This document shows, one piece after another, positions 17,040-25,691 of a stretch of 64,000 nucleotides of DNA (positions are counted from its first letter, which is position 1; each line of letters starts with the position of its first letter). The notes beneath the pieces were generated by a model. The model saw nothing but the letters and a program-made list of their open reading frames with translations, had not been told where the DNA came from and searched no databases. A program made the translations under genes and the position numbers. The stretch is from Bacteroidota bacterium (GTDB taxonomy: Bacteria > Bacteroidota > Bacteroidia > JAHEXY01): contig JAHEXY010000004.1 in the NCBI GenBank assembly GCA_023251875.1, positions 1 to 64,000 on the forward strand. The letters are read 5' to 3'.

Positions 17040-17906
17040 ATGCGATATTACTTATATATAAAACGAGAAGGAATTATATGTTTTTTGGATAGAAGTCCAA
17101 AGACAGAAGTCGGAAGCATCTTCGGACTTCGGACTTCCGTCTTCCAACTTTTGAAAAATAAAATTATTCTCTGCGCCATAGTGTTTCTGTGCTTAATTCT
17201 TTTTGCTTTCCCTAGCCAAGCTCAAGATTTTCCAGAGCCTATGCAACCCAAAAGGCTTGTTAATGATTTTTCAAACCTCATTCCTGACGATCAAGAACAA
17301 GCTTTAGAAAACAAATTAAGAGCCTATAATGATTCTACTTCTACCCAAATTGCTATAGTAGTTGTAGCTACAACCCAGCCTGATGAAGTTTCTGATTACA
17401 GTTTTAAATTAGCTGAAAAATGGGGTATCGGTAGAACGAGCAAAAATAATGGCATTCTTATTCTTGTTGCCCAAGACGACCATGATGTATTTATTGCAAC
17501 CGGTTATGGTATGGAAGGTACCGTTACGGATGCCATGGCTAAAAAAATTATTGAAGAAAACCTTGTACCTCATTTTAAAAATAGTGAATATTATGAGGGC
17601 TTAAATGAAGCCACAGATAAAATTATTGCTCTTGCTAGTGGAGAATATCAAGGTGACAATACTTCTTCTGATTCTGATGATAAAAAATTACCCGCTTTCT
17701 TTTTCTTCCTTTTATTTATTTTGTTCTTATGGTTAATCAGTAAAATTCCGGGTATTGGAGGAGGTAGAGGCGGGTTTGGTGGCGGTTATGGAGGTTGGGG
17801 AGGAGGCTTTAGTAGTGGAGGGGGATCTTTTGGTGGAGGCGGATCTAGTTTTGGAGGCTTTGGAGGAGGCAGCTTTGGGGGCGGTGGCGCAGGAGGCAAA
17901 TGGTAA
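17040..17906 (+). CDS. Exported TPM domain protein with Gly-rich tail (YgcG-like)
   Basis: The TPM domain (RLVNDFSNLIPDDQ, TQIAIVVVATTQP, GILILVAQDD, FIATGYGMEG) is followed by a membrane segment (LPAFFFFLLFILFLWLI) and a tail of about 50 residues made of Gly, Ser and Phe. This is the YgcG layout. The only ATG is at 17040, but codons 16-36 are encoded by a GGAAGTC-type repeat. The true signal peptide KNKIILCAIVFLCLILFAF starts right after it, and an in-frame TTG at 17151 would give MKNKII as a natural start and a 251-residue protein. Either the repeat was inserted near the start and removed the original ATG, or TTG is used. It is the last gene of the lemA cluster. Confidence 0.85.
   Translation: MRYYLYIKREGIICFLDRSPKTEVGSIFGLRTSVFQLLKNKIILCAIVFLCLILFAFPSQAQDFPEPMQPKRLVNDFSNLIPDDQEQALENKLRAYNDSTSTQIAIVVVATTQPDEVSDYSFKLAEKWGIGRTSKNNGILILVAQDDHDVFIATGYGMEGTVTDAMAKKIIEENLVPHFKNSEYYEGLNEATDKIIALASGEYQGDNTSSDSDDKKLPAFFFFLLFILFLWLISKIPGIGGGRGGFGGGYGGWGGGFSSGGGSFGGGGSSFGGFGGGSFGGGGAGGKW
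17089..17152. repeat. GGAAGTC-type inverted repeat at the start of the TPM gene
   Basis: A left arm of AGAAGTCCAAAGACAGAAG type and a right arm of CTTCGGACTTCGGACTTCC type form an imperfect hairpin. It belongs to the same family as the heptamer array at 44673-44800. It ends at the TTG that may be the real start of the TPM gene. Confidence 0.7.
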
Positions 17907-17921
17907 AATAAATTATTACTT

Positions 17922-20348
17922 CTACTTTACAATTACACTTTTTGAATACACTAAGTTTTTATAAAATACAACTACACTATACATGCCGCTTGGTAGATTT
18001 GCTTGTATTAAAACATTATTTGAAGTACTAGTATTTACAGTTTGAGCAAATACTTGCTCACCCATAGAATTGTATATTTTTATAGGTAATGCTGTTTCCT
18101 CCGGCAATTGTATTTTAATATTTATTTTATCAGTAGCAGGGTTTGGAAAAACGTACCATTGTAATAAATTGTTTTCAGTAATTGAATTAGCTGAAGTAAC
18201 AACTACTGTAGTTTTTTTTTCCCATTTCATGGCATCAAAAGCAATTTTATCATTGTTTATCCCGGTACTATCTCCTACCAATACATTTCCGGTTTGGCCG
18301 GCATAAAAATGATAGGTACCTAAATCTACCCATTTGCCTTGATTCATATTTTGATCTACATATACAGCAGTATCGCCATAAGCATAATGAATCAAATATT
18401 TTGCACTATTGGTTTCATTATCCAATAATGGAATATAAACCGACACCTTATAATCTCCATCTACAGCAAGAGTGGCTGTCCATGATACCGTACAAATAGA
18501 AGGACTAGAAGCCATAGTATAGGTCCACCAAAAGTGTTTATTATAAGCCCCAACAGTATCATCTCTAAAATAAATCATGTCTGAAGGTGTTTGATTGCCC
18601 ACATAAAATCCATGATTAAAATCAAGGTCATCAATAATCGTATCATTGTATGATTTTTCTTGTCCATGTACGTCCATTGTCCATGCAATGCCACCATAAC
18701 CATAACCTCCATCAAAATTTTCATACCCATTATTATATCCGGGCCAATCGTAATAAGCATCTGTACCATTGTAATCAGGCCAGGTTTGTCCGTTTTTATT
18801 TCCATATGGATCATTACAAATAATAGTACGTTGCGGATGTATTGCACCTGTTGCCAATACAATATGGCCTACCGAAGTTAAATAATTACATATAGGCTGT
18901 GGATAGCCATCTGCTAATTCTTTTAAAGTGTGTTGATAATTTTCTCCATCTAGTGCGGTATCAGCTTGCAAACCGTGAAGATTTAAATAATCATCCATAA
19001 TGGTATGTGGAGATGCTTTACTCCAAATATATCCATACCCTCCCCAAGCTGTAGTTCCATTTGCATTTGCTGAAAGATCAAATGTATTGGTATTAAACCT
19101 ATATTTTGCAGCCACATAATAGCCGTATTCGCTCGTATGCGAATACGGACAACAAACTGTATTTTCCCATTTGGGCAATTTATTATAATAGGCTAAAACC
19201 ATTACTGCCGTAGTGGGGCCACAAGAGCCACTTCCTGAATGCCAATCAGGCGTATCATACATTTGATGCACATAAGGCACATTAGCAATATATATTGTTG
19301 AAGCAGTTGAAGTGCTAGCATTGGTATTTCCATTTTTACTTGATTGATTTAGTGTAGTACCATCAAACAATAAACTAGGCTGATTCAGTACAGTAGAATT
19401 ACCATCCAAATCCATTTTGAAAATTTGTTTTTGATTGTAAGTATGGTATAAAACAGAGTTCCCATACACAGAAGGATTCATTTCAAAAATATCAGAAGAG
19501 GAAGTAAGTTGTTGGCTTTCCTTTTTAATTAAATCATAAATATAAAGATCTGATGCAAGAAGGTTTTGTTTTTCTATTTCTTGATATTGGTATACAATTG
19601 CATTATTATGTAACCATACCGGGGAAGCCATTTTTCCAATACCACAAATTTTGCTTGTTAATTTATTCCATACAAAAGTTTCTCCATTGAATGATTGAAA
19701 AAGAATTTGCTGAGCATTTGGCGACCATTGAGCAAATGCATATCCATTTTTACCATCGGTAATTTGCATAGTTTCAGAAGAATTTACATCAAGTAGGATT
19801 AATTGATCTTGCGAATTACTATATGCAATTGTACTAGCATCAGAAGCAATAACAGGCATGTTTACATATTCTCCTATTGCAAATGATTTAAAAAAACGTC
19901 CCTCTTGAAATAAATAAATTGCATCTTGAGAAGAACAAACCAAAATGCCATTATCAGCAAAACTAATTTGCCCACATAAATTTGAGCCAACAGCAAGTTC
20001 TTGTTCCGTATTGTTTTCTAAATTTATAAGAACCGGAATTTGTTTATTTTCTTCTGTAATTTTTTTATATCCCAGATACTTTCCCTTAGGTGAAACAGAA
20101 AAATACCTGCCGCAACCTTTAGTGTGGGCAATTACAGTAAGCCCTAAATTAGTATAGATATACAATTGATCACAATGATTGTTTGTGAAGACTAAACCAT
20201 AAGGTGTTTGAATAGGATGAATAACAAATCCTTCTTTTTCTATTTGGTAATAATCAACATCAGCATTTATCGATTTTTGATTTTGAGCATTAACGTATAG
20301 ACTTAATGGTAGAAGAAAGAAAAAAAGATGGCGTAATTTATTTTTCAT
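17922..20348 (-). CDS. Secreted C39-like cysteine peptidase with propeller, golvesin-like and T9SS domains
   Basis: An 808-residue protein with a signal peptide (about 1-21, ending YVNAQ). Residues 30-340 hold TolB/WD40-like strands such as YFSVSPKGKYLGYKK. A C39-like peptidase domain follows: VPYVHQMYDTPDWHSGSGSC, then GPTTAVM, gives the catalytic Cys near residue 376; His in SVGHIVLATG is near 493 and the Asn/Asp of NDPYGN near 513. Residues 590-710 resemble the golvesin C-terminal domain (KWVDLGTYHFYAGQ, KIAFDAMKWE). The last 80 residues, starting QWYVFPNPATDKINI, are a type A T9SS sorting domain. It should act at or outside the cell surface on unknown protein or peptidoglycan targets. Unlike bacteriocin-exporter C39 domains, it is not fused to an ABC transporter. 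Confidence 0.85.
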   Translation of the reverse strand: MKNKLRHLFFFLLPLSLYVNAQNQKSINADVDYYQIEKEGFVIHPIQTPYGLVFTNNHCDQLYIYTNLGLTVIAHTKGCGRYFSVSPKGKYLGYKKITEENKQIPVLINLENNTEQELAVGSNLCGQISFADNGILVCSSQDAIYLFQEGRFFKSFAIGEYVNMPVIASDASTIAYSNSQDQLILLDVNSSETMQITDGKNGYAFAQWSPNAQQILFQSFNGETFVWNKLTSKICGIGKMASPVWLHNNAIVYQYQEIEKQNLLASDLYIYDLIKKESQQLTSSSDIFEMNPSVYGNSVLYHTYNQKQIFKMDLDGNSTVLNQPSLLFDGTTLNQSSKNGNTNASTSTASTIYIANVPYVHQMYDTPDWHSGSGSCGPTTAVMVLAYYNKLPKWENTVCCPYSHTSEYGYYVAAKYRFNTNTFDLSANANGTTAWGGYGYIWSKASPHTIMDDYLNLHGLQADTALDGENYQHTLKELADGYPQPICNYLTSVGHIVLATGAIHPQRTIICNDPYGNKNGQTWPDYNGTDAYYDWPGYNNGYENFDGGYGYGGIAWTMDVHGQEKSYNDTIIDDLDFNHGFYVGNQTPSDMIYFRDDTVGAYNKHFWWTYTMASSPSICTVSWTATLAVDGDYKVSVYIPLLDNETNSAKYLIHYAYGDTAVYVDQNMNQGKWVDLGTYHFYAGQTGNVLVGDSTGINNDKIAFDAMKWEKKTTVVVTSANSITENNLLQWYVFPNPATDKINIKIQLPEETALPIKIYNSMGEQVFAQTVNTSTSNNVLIQANLPSGMYSVVVFYKNLVYSKSVIVK

Positions 20349-20819
20349 TATTCATTTGTAAAAGTTTTTAGGGGGACTTGAAGATAAAAAAAAATCAAGA
20401 AATAAGAAGTAAAACTATAGAAAAAGAATGGCTTGGATTGTCTTTGCTTTTTCCAGATCAAATGAATAGTATTAATTTTTCATCCTTTTTATTCCTTTTA
20501 TTTATCTCATTTATAGTAATATAGTTCTGTGTTTATTACTCAAATAGGCTTTCTTTAATTAAGAATAGGGTGAAAATGGATAGAAAATTTTATTTCTGAA
20601 ACAAGACCTTTGCATCGGATTTTTTAAAAGTAACAAATTTAGTAAACGCATTATCCCTTGCAATCATGAAAAAATTACTCCTCCGCTCCGACTGACCCAC
20701 ATGCGTTGTCATGCTGAGCGAAGTCGAAGCGTGCGAAGGAAACTGTTAAATGAAAAATAAAATTTAAACAGCTTCTTGTTGAAAAAACAATTTAAAACAT
20801 CTCCATTACTTTAATTAGC
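20349..20819. other. 471-bp intergenic region between divergent genes
   Basis: No open frame or RNA gene could be supported. It contains AT-rich sequence with long T-runs and, at 20707-20735, a copy of the TGTCATGCTGAGCGAAGTCG repeat. Promoters for both flanking genes should lie here, but no full consensus match was found. Confidence 0.6.
20707..20735. repeat. TGTCATGCTGAGCGAAGTCG-type dispersed repeat, copy 1
   Basis: The short element continues with AAGCGTGCG. A degenerate relative, TGTCATGCAGAGCATATTCG followed by AAGCATC, lies at 63650-63676. Sequences of this form are widespread intergenic repeats in bacteria; no function is assigned. Confidence 0.55.
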
Positions 20820-21716
20820 ATGTTCAATTCACTATTTAAAACTGCATTTACGCATCCAGATCCTTTTATTTACGCCATCTGGTTCTTTCTGCTTTTAATT
20901 TTAATTGAATATATAGTAAGTGTTAAACAACAACTGGAATATTATGAGAAGAAAGATACATTTGCAAATCTAGCTATGGCTCTCGGAGTTTCTTTTATAG
21001 GTTTTTTTGGTAAATCATTAGCTTTTTTATATTTCAGTTTTTTTTACGCACATAAATTATTTACCATTAATCAAAATAAATGGTGGACATGGCTTCTATT
21101 AATTATTTTAGTTGATTTTTCTTATTATTGGTATCATAGGTTATCACATGAAGTAAGATTTTTATGGGCATCTCACATTAATCATCACTCTTCTCAGTTA
21201 TTTAATTTTAGTACTGCGCTCAGGCAGGCATGGGTTGGGGCTTCATTCTATTATATATTTTGGTTATGGCTTGTTATTATTGGATTTACTCCTTGGTCAG
21301 TTTTATTCTGTATGTCGGCATTGCACATCTATCAATTTTGGGTACATACTGAAAGTATTAAAAAACTAGGATTTCTTGAAAAAATAATTGTTACCCCTTC
21401 TTTTCATAGAGTACATCATGGTTCAAACCCTCAATATATAGATAAAAACCACGGTGGCTTATTGGTTGTTTGGGATATGCTTTTGGGAACATATGAAGAA
21501 GAAAACGAAAAAGTAATTTATGGTTTAACTACAAATATTCATTCATTTAATCCATTAACAATAGCTTTTCATGAATATAAAGCCATTTGGCGAGACATTA
21601 AAAATACCGGATCCTTTAAAAATAAGCTAGGATATGTTTTTGGTACTCCAAGCTGGAAACCCAAAGCAGAGAAAAATACTAGTAACAATTACAAAGCCTT
21701 TAATTCTAAATCTTAA
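20820..21716 (+). CDS. Sterol desaturase / fatty acid hydroxylase family membrane protein
   Basis: A 298-residue di-iron membrane enzyme. It has about four membrane segments (near 15-35, 50-75, 85-105 and 140-165) and the three His clusters of PF04116: YHRLSH (around 105-110), HINHH (around 119) and HRVHHG (around 195) followed by NHGG. The irons held by these His residues activate oxygen to hydroxylate or desaturate a lipid chain. Bacterial substrates are mostly unknown; ornithine lipids, carotenoids and fatty acids are possible. It stands alone, with a small decayed gene 11 bp downstream. Confidence 0.9.
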   Translation: MFNSLFKTAFTHPDPFIYAIWFFLLLILIEYIVSVKQQLEYYEKKDTFANLAMALGVSFIGFFGKSLAFLYFSFFYAHKLFTINQNKWWTWLLLIILVDFSYYWYHRLSHEVRFLWASHINHHSSQLFNFSTALRQAWVGASFYYIFWLWLVIIGFTPWSVLFCMSALHIYQFWVHTESIKKLGFLEKIIVTPSFHRVHHGSNPQYIDKNHGGLLVVWDMLLGTYEEENEKVIYGLTTNIHSFNPLTIAFHEYKAIWRDIKNTGSFKNKLGYVFGTPSWKPKAEKNTSNNYKAFNSKS

Positions 21717-21727
21717 TAATTAATACA

Positions 21728-21993
21728 ATGAAAAAAGTCTACTCAGCAATTTTATTTTTGGGATGTTTGTTATGGATAACAAATATTGACGCTCAAACTA
21801 AAATTGAAAATAATTTCCAAAAATCGATACAAAAGAAGTTGCATGCTAGGATAAATAAAAAAACGGAAGTTGGAAATAATAAAGATTCTAATACACAAAA
21901 GTTTCTTAAAGTATCCAATAAAAATGCATTTATATATATCAGTTGAGTAATAAGGAAGGTGTTTTTTATTCCGGTAAATTAATTATTCAATAG
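21728..21993 (+). pseudogene. Remnant of a T9SS-secreted protein, frameshifted in a TA tract
   Basis: The open frame from 21728 encodes a clear signal peptide (MKKVYSAILFLGCLLWI to DAQ) and about 50 polar residues, then ends with TGA at 21944. Directly downstream, in another frame, lies IYQLSNKEGVFYSGKLIIQ followed by TAG at 21991. That is the typical end of a type A T9SS sorting domain. The two frames meet at a (TA)4 tract (21931-21938). Removing one TA unit joins them into an 87-residue product ending FIYQLSNKEG...KLIIQ. Even then the middle of a normal cargo protein is missing. It is best read as a deletion remnant with a slippage frameshift; a phase-variable small secreted protein is less likely. 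Confidence 0.65.
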
Positions 21994-22019
21994 ATGTGTT
22001 TATTAAAGATAAAGTAGTT

Positions 22020-22049
22020 TTTGTACTTCTTACAATTGCATTAACTTTG
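22020..22049 (+). promoter_or_regulatory. Bacteroidota housekeeping promoter, probably giving a leaderless mRNA
   Basis: TTTG at 22020-22023, an 18-bp spacer and TAACTTTG at 22042-22049 match the -33 and -7 elements. The ATG of the flavoprotein gene is at 22057, only seven bases after the -7 element, so transcription should start at or next to the start codon. Confidence 0.6.
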
Positions 22050-22056
22050 TAGTGAA

Positions 22057-23631
22057 ATGCAAACCCTACTTCAAATAAATGTTTTGCCTGAAATTGCTGT
22101 GCATGAGCATTTGTTAAAACAATACCTTGCAACAGAACTTCAAATTGAAGAAAAACAAATTACCGGTATCAAAATTAATAAGCGCTCCATTGATGCCCGT
22201 TCAAAAGAGGCGAAAATATTTTTAGACCTTACTGTATATATTAATGAAGCGCTTCCTGAAAAAAAAAATTATACTCCGGAATATCCTTACGTAAAAAACA
22301 AGCCTGTAGTGATTGTTGTTGGCTTTGGCCCTGCCGGCATGTTTGCAGCTTTGAGGTTAATTGAATTGGGCATAAAGCCTATTGTAATTGAAAGAGGAAA
22401 AGATGTTCGCACACGGAGACGAGATTTAGCTGCGATAAATAAAGAACAAATTGTAAACCCGGATTCAAATTATTGTTTTGGTGAAGGTGGTGCAGGCACT
22501 TATTCTGATGGAAAATTATATACGCGTTCAAATAAGCGCGGTAATCTTAAAAAAGTATTGGAAACATTGGTTGCTCATGGAGCCAAAGAAGATATTTTAA
22601 TTGATACCCATCCGCATATTGGCACCAATAAACTTCCCAACTTGGTTACTGCCATTCGGCAAACAATTATAAATGCAGGAGGAGAAATTTTATTTGATAC
22701 CAGAGTTGAAGATTTTATTATTCATGACAATTGTATAAAAGGAGTAATTACGCAAACCGGAGATAAAATTGAAGGCTTGGCTACTATTTTAGCAACAGGA
22801 CATTCTGCCCGTGATATTTATTATTTATTAGATAAAAAGAAAATTTTAATTGATGCAAAACCTTTTGCTTTGGGAGTAAGAGTTGAGCATCAACAAGCAT
22901 TAATTGATTCTATTCAATACCATTGTAAAACCAGAAGCGAATATTTACCGGCTGCTCCATATAGTTTAGTTGAACAAGTCGAGAAGCGTGGGGTATTTTC
23001 ATTTTGTATGTGTCCGGGAGGTTTTATTGTACCTGCTGCAACCTCTCCCGGAGAAATTGTGGTGAATGGTATGTCTCCATCAAAACGTGATTCAAAATTT
23101 GCCAATTCAGGAATTGTGGTTTCAATTGAATTAGAAGATTTTAAAAAATATGAATCGTTTGGCGCTTTAGCCGGATTAAAATTTCAACAAGAAATAGAAC
23201 ACAAAGCTTTTTTATTGGGAGGGAAAACGGTTGCCGCTCCAGCACAGCGTTTGTGTGATTTTGTAGACAATAAATTATCTGCCTCTTTACCCGAAACATC
23301 TTACCAACCCGGAATTACTTCTGCATTATTAACTGAAGTTTTGCCATACCATATAAGTAGTAGGCTTCAATTGGCTTTTAAAGCCTTCGATAAAAAAATG
23401 TACGGTTACTATACCAATGAAGCAGTTTTATTAGGTGTAGAATCGCGTACTTCATCGCCCGTTCGCATTCCTAGAAATTCAGAAACCTTAGAACATCCTC
23501 AAATAAAAGGTTTATTTCCTTGTGCCGAAGGAGCCGGTTATGCAGGTGGTATTATTTCTGCAGCTATAGATGGAGAAAGATGTGCGGAGATGTGTTTTGC
23601 ATCATTACATCATCGTCTTTTGAATAAATAA
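22057..23631 (+). CDS. FAD-dependent dehydrogenase, COG2509 family
   Basis: A 524-residue soluble flavoprotein. An N-terminal domain of about 85 residues precedes the dinucleotide-binding motif VVGFGPAGMFAALRL. CFGEGGAGTYSDGKLYTR and the C-terminal CAEGAGYAGGIISAAIDG are characteristic of COG2509 (uncharacterised FAD-dependent dehydrogenases). Substrates are unknown for this family. Length is normal. The promoter placed immediately upstream suggests a leaderless message. It has no operon partner: the next gene starts 116 bp later with its own ECF-like promoter. Confidence 0.9.
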   Translation: MQTLLQINVLPEIAVHEHLLKQYLATELQIEEKQITGIKINKRSIDARSKEAKIFLDLTVYINEALPEKKNYTPEYPYVKNKPVVIVVGFGPAGMFAALRLIELGIKPIVIERGKDVRTRRRDLAAINKEQIVNPDSNYCFGEGGAGTYSDGKLYTRSNKRGNLKKVLETLVAHGAKEDILIDTHPHIGTNKLPNLVTAIRQTIINAGGEILFDTRVEDFIIHDNCIKGVITQTGDKIEGLATILATGHSARDIYYLLDKKKILIDAKPFALGVRVEHQQALIDSIQYHCKTRSEYLPAAPYSLVEQVEKRGVFSFCMCPGGFIVPAATSPGEIVVNGMSPSKRDSKFANSGIVVSIELEDFKKYESFGALAGLKFQQEIEHKAFLLGGKTVAAPAQRLCDFVDNKLSASLPETSYQPGITSALLTEVLPYHISSRLQLAFKAFDKKMYGYYTNEAVLLGVESRTSSPVRIPRNSETLEHPQIKGLFPCAEGAGYAGGIISAAIDGERCAEMCFASLHHRLLNK

Positions 23632-23684
23632 TTGCATTCATAATCAGCTATTATGTTATTTTATAAATACCCAATTAACAGATA

Positions 23685-23720
23685 TTTGTAACCTTTTATA
23701 TGATTTTTACGTTTAATAGG
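23685..23720 (+). promoter_or_regulatory. ECF sigma factor-like promoter, copy 1
   Basis: GTAACC (23688-23693), a 16-bp T-rich spacer and CGTTTAATAGG (23710-23720) lie 28 bp upstream of the first tandem T9SS gene. The GTAAC-N16-CGT form is typical of promoters read by ECF sigma factors. The same motif precedes the genes at 25692 and 56850. Confidence 0.6.
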
Positions 23721-23747
23721 GTGTGCTTTACTTAAATTCCCCATCCT

Positions 23748-25487
23748 ATGAAAAAATTGCTAACTATTTTTACCGTACTTATAGCAAGTGTTACCCTTTG
23801 GGCGCAAACGCCTCAATTTGATGGCAAATTTCTTCCGGTAGTTGGTTCTGAATACAAACAAGTATGGGATAATGATGTTTCAAAGTTAACGGTTCCTCTT
23901 TCAGGTAATAGATTTTGGAATTATGAAAAAAAATTCAGCAGCAATTTAGATACTTTTAGTATTAAAACAGTTAGGCCAGATAGTACAATTCCCGGAAGTA
24001 TACTATGCGGATCTAAGTTTGTTACTTATGATAAAGATTCTATAGCTAATTTTTATTCCGTTACTTCAAGTGGGTTTTATAAAGTTGGATCTTATAATGA
24101 AAAGGCAGAAGCACAAGCAAAACCTATTTCTAGAGCCACAATAAAAGAACTTGTTTTTCCTTTTCAAATTAAAATTGGCCAAGCAGAAACCAATGGATCG
24201 AGTACATTTTCATTTTTAACGTACCAAGGTAATGATATGAAAATGGTGAGAACCAAGGTTAAGCATTTTATTAATGCCGGGCATGGCTCTTTGGCAACTC
24301 CTTATGGCGGTTTTAGTGATGTAATTTTAGAAAAAGAACTTGTAACTGAAACAGATAGTTTTTTTGTAAACGTTGGTGGTATATATGTATTTGCAGATTC
24401 TATTTTACCCGTTTCAAAATCGTATTATTGTCAGTTTCACTTTTTACGAAACAATACATTTGGTACTCCTGAATTAATGATGATACAAACTGATAGTGCA
24501 GTAAAAGTGGTTACTTATGGATGGTATGTAATTCCTGCAAAATTTGGTTATATAGCGGGATCAGTAAAAGACTCTGTTGGCAATGCCGTTACAGGGGATG
24601 TTTGTATATACCGTGTAAATTCAAACTTTAATCAGAATGATTTATTAGAAACGGTTTCAATTGATGTAAACGGGGCTTATATTTTAGATACCATTCCTTA
24701 TGGTCAGTATAGAATTGCAGTAAAACCTGATACTTCTGTTTACCGTAATGCAGTAGTAACCTATTTGGGCGATAGTACAAAATGGAACAAAGCAAAAATC
24801 ATAACAGTATTAAATGATACTAGCGGTGTTGATATTACTGTTAAATTTCATCCTCCATTAAAAGGCCATGGAAAAATTAAAGGTAATATTTCAATCAGTT
24901 CAGATTCCACTACAAGCAATAAAATGAAAACACAAGCAACAGATCCGAGTGTGGGAACTCATGTTATAATAGAAGATAGTAAAGGAGGCTTAGCAATAGA
25001 TGGAGATTCAAATATTGACGGTGATTTTACTTTTGATGGACTAGGTGATGGAGATTATACTGTATTTGTTGATTTACCCGGTCTTGAAATGTCGGCTACT
25101 TATACATTTACTATTTCTGGAAATACGGAAGTAAGTAACCTTGATTATGTAGTGGGGGAAGACTCGATCTATACCAGTTCTTCTTCTGTAGTAACAAGTG
25201 TGCAAAATGTAAAAGTAGATAATACTTTAAACGGAATGTGTATTTATCCAAATCCATACAAAGCTTTTACCAATATAAAAGTTGACATGGAACAAAAAGG
25301 AGAAATGACACTAGAAGTTTATAATATGGTTGGTAAAAAAATTACAACTATTGATCAATGTGAAAAAGAACAAGGCCAATATGTATATAAATTTTCTGCA
25401 AAAAGTTTAGGCTTTGCATCAGGTATGTATATGATCAAATTAACAACGCCTTCTCAATCGATGTCTTTAAAAATAGCAGAAGAATAA
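23748..25487 (+). CDS. Secreted protein with regulatory-like beta domains and T9SS sorting domain, paralog A
   Basis: A 579-residue protein. The signal peptide ends at LWAQ (about residue 20). A region of about 240 residues with HFLRNNTFGTPELMMIQTD is followed by a CarboxypepD-reg/SD-repeat-like beta-sandwich (GSVKDSVGNAVTGDVCIYR, DTIPYGQYRIAVKPD) and a second one (DGDFTFDGLGDGDYTVF). The last 80 residues, from CIYPNPYKAFTNIKV to MSLKIAEE, form a type A T9SS sorting domain. No enzyme motif is seen; it may be a structural surface protein. It is clearly paralogous over its full length to the next gene, and both share an upstream ECF-like promoter. A repeat and a strong terminator follow it. Confidence 0.85.
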   Translation: MKKLLTIFTVLIASVTLWAQTPQFDGKFLPVVGSEYKQVWDNDVSKLTVPLSGNRFWNYEKKFSSNLDTFSIKTVRPDSTIPGSILCGSKFVTYDKDSIANFYSVTSSGFYKVGSYNEKAEAQAKPISRATIKELVFPFQIKIGQAETNGSSTFSFLTYQGNDMKMVRTKVKHFINAGHGSLATPYGGFSDVILEKELVTETDSFFVNVGGIYVFADSILPVSKSYYCQFHFLRNNTFGTPELMMIQTDSAVKVVTYGWYVIPAKFGYIAGSVKDSVGNAVTGDVCIYRVNSNFNQNDLLETVSIDVNGAYILDTIPYGQYRIAVKPDTSVYRNAVVTYLGDSTKWNKAKIITVLNDTSGVDITVKFHPPLKGHGKIKGNISISSDSTTSNKMKTQATDPSVGTHVIIEDSKGGLAIDGDSNIDGDFTFDGLGDGDYTVFVDLPGLEMSATYTFTISGNTEVSNLDYVVGEDSIYTSSSSVVTSVQNVKVDNTLNGMCIYPNPYKAFTNIKVDMEQKGEMTLEVYNMVGKKITTIDQCEKEQGQYVYKFSAKSLGFASGMYMIKLTTPSQSMSLKIAEE

Positions 25488-25499
25488 AATTGAATAATT

Positions 25500-25542
25500 C
25501 CAAACTCTCCTTCTCCTTTGGGAGAAGGATGGGATGATGGCA
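25500..25542. repeat. CTCTCC-TTTGG-GAGAAGG dispersed palindromic repeat, copy 2
   Basis: Begins CCAAACTCTCC like copy 1 at 15149 and continues with TTCTCCTTTGGGAGAAGGATG. It lies between the stop codon and the terminator of paralog A, inside the transcribed region. Confidence 0.7.
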
Positions 25543-25547
25543 CAAAG

Positions 25548-25579
25548 AAACCTTAGGTAAAATCACCTAAGGTTTTTTT
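25548..25579 (+). terminator. Rho-independent terminator after paralog A
   Basis: An 11-bp perfect stem, AAACCTTAGGT with ACCTAAGGTTT, and a six-base loop are followed by a T-run to 25579. It separates the tandem paralogs into two transcription units. Confidence 0.85.
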
Positions 25580-25623
25580 ATTTTCTATTCTTTTTAAAGA
25601 AAAAAAAAATTAATTCATATTCT

Positions 25624-25659
25624 TTTGTAACCTTTTAAAACGTTTTTTCGTTTAATAGG
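25624..25659 (+). promoter_or_regulatory. ECF sigma factor-like promoter, copy 2
   Basis: GTAACC (25627-25632), a 16-bp spacer and CGTTTAATAGG (25649-25659), nearly identical to copy 1, lie 32 bp upstream of paralog B. Confidence 0.6.
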
Positions 25660-25691
25660 ATAATTGTATCTCCAACCCAAAACTTTACCTT

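Noticed and set aside
17755-17964. Frame over the Gly-rich tail of the TPM protein encoding Val/Glu/Ala repeats
   Set aside because: It is a frame shadow of GGx repeats.
17922-20348. Bacteriocin-processing transporter
   Set aside because: The C39-like domain is not joined to ABC transporter domains, and the protein carries a signal peptide and a T9SS tail.
20349-20819. tRNA or structured RNA gene in the large gap
   Set aside because: No T-arm GTTCGA-type sequence with matching acceptor stems was found.
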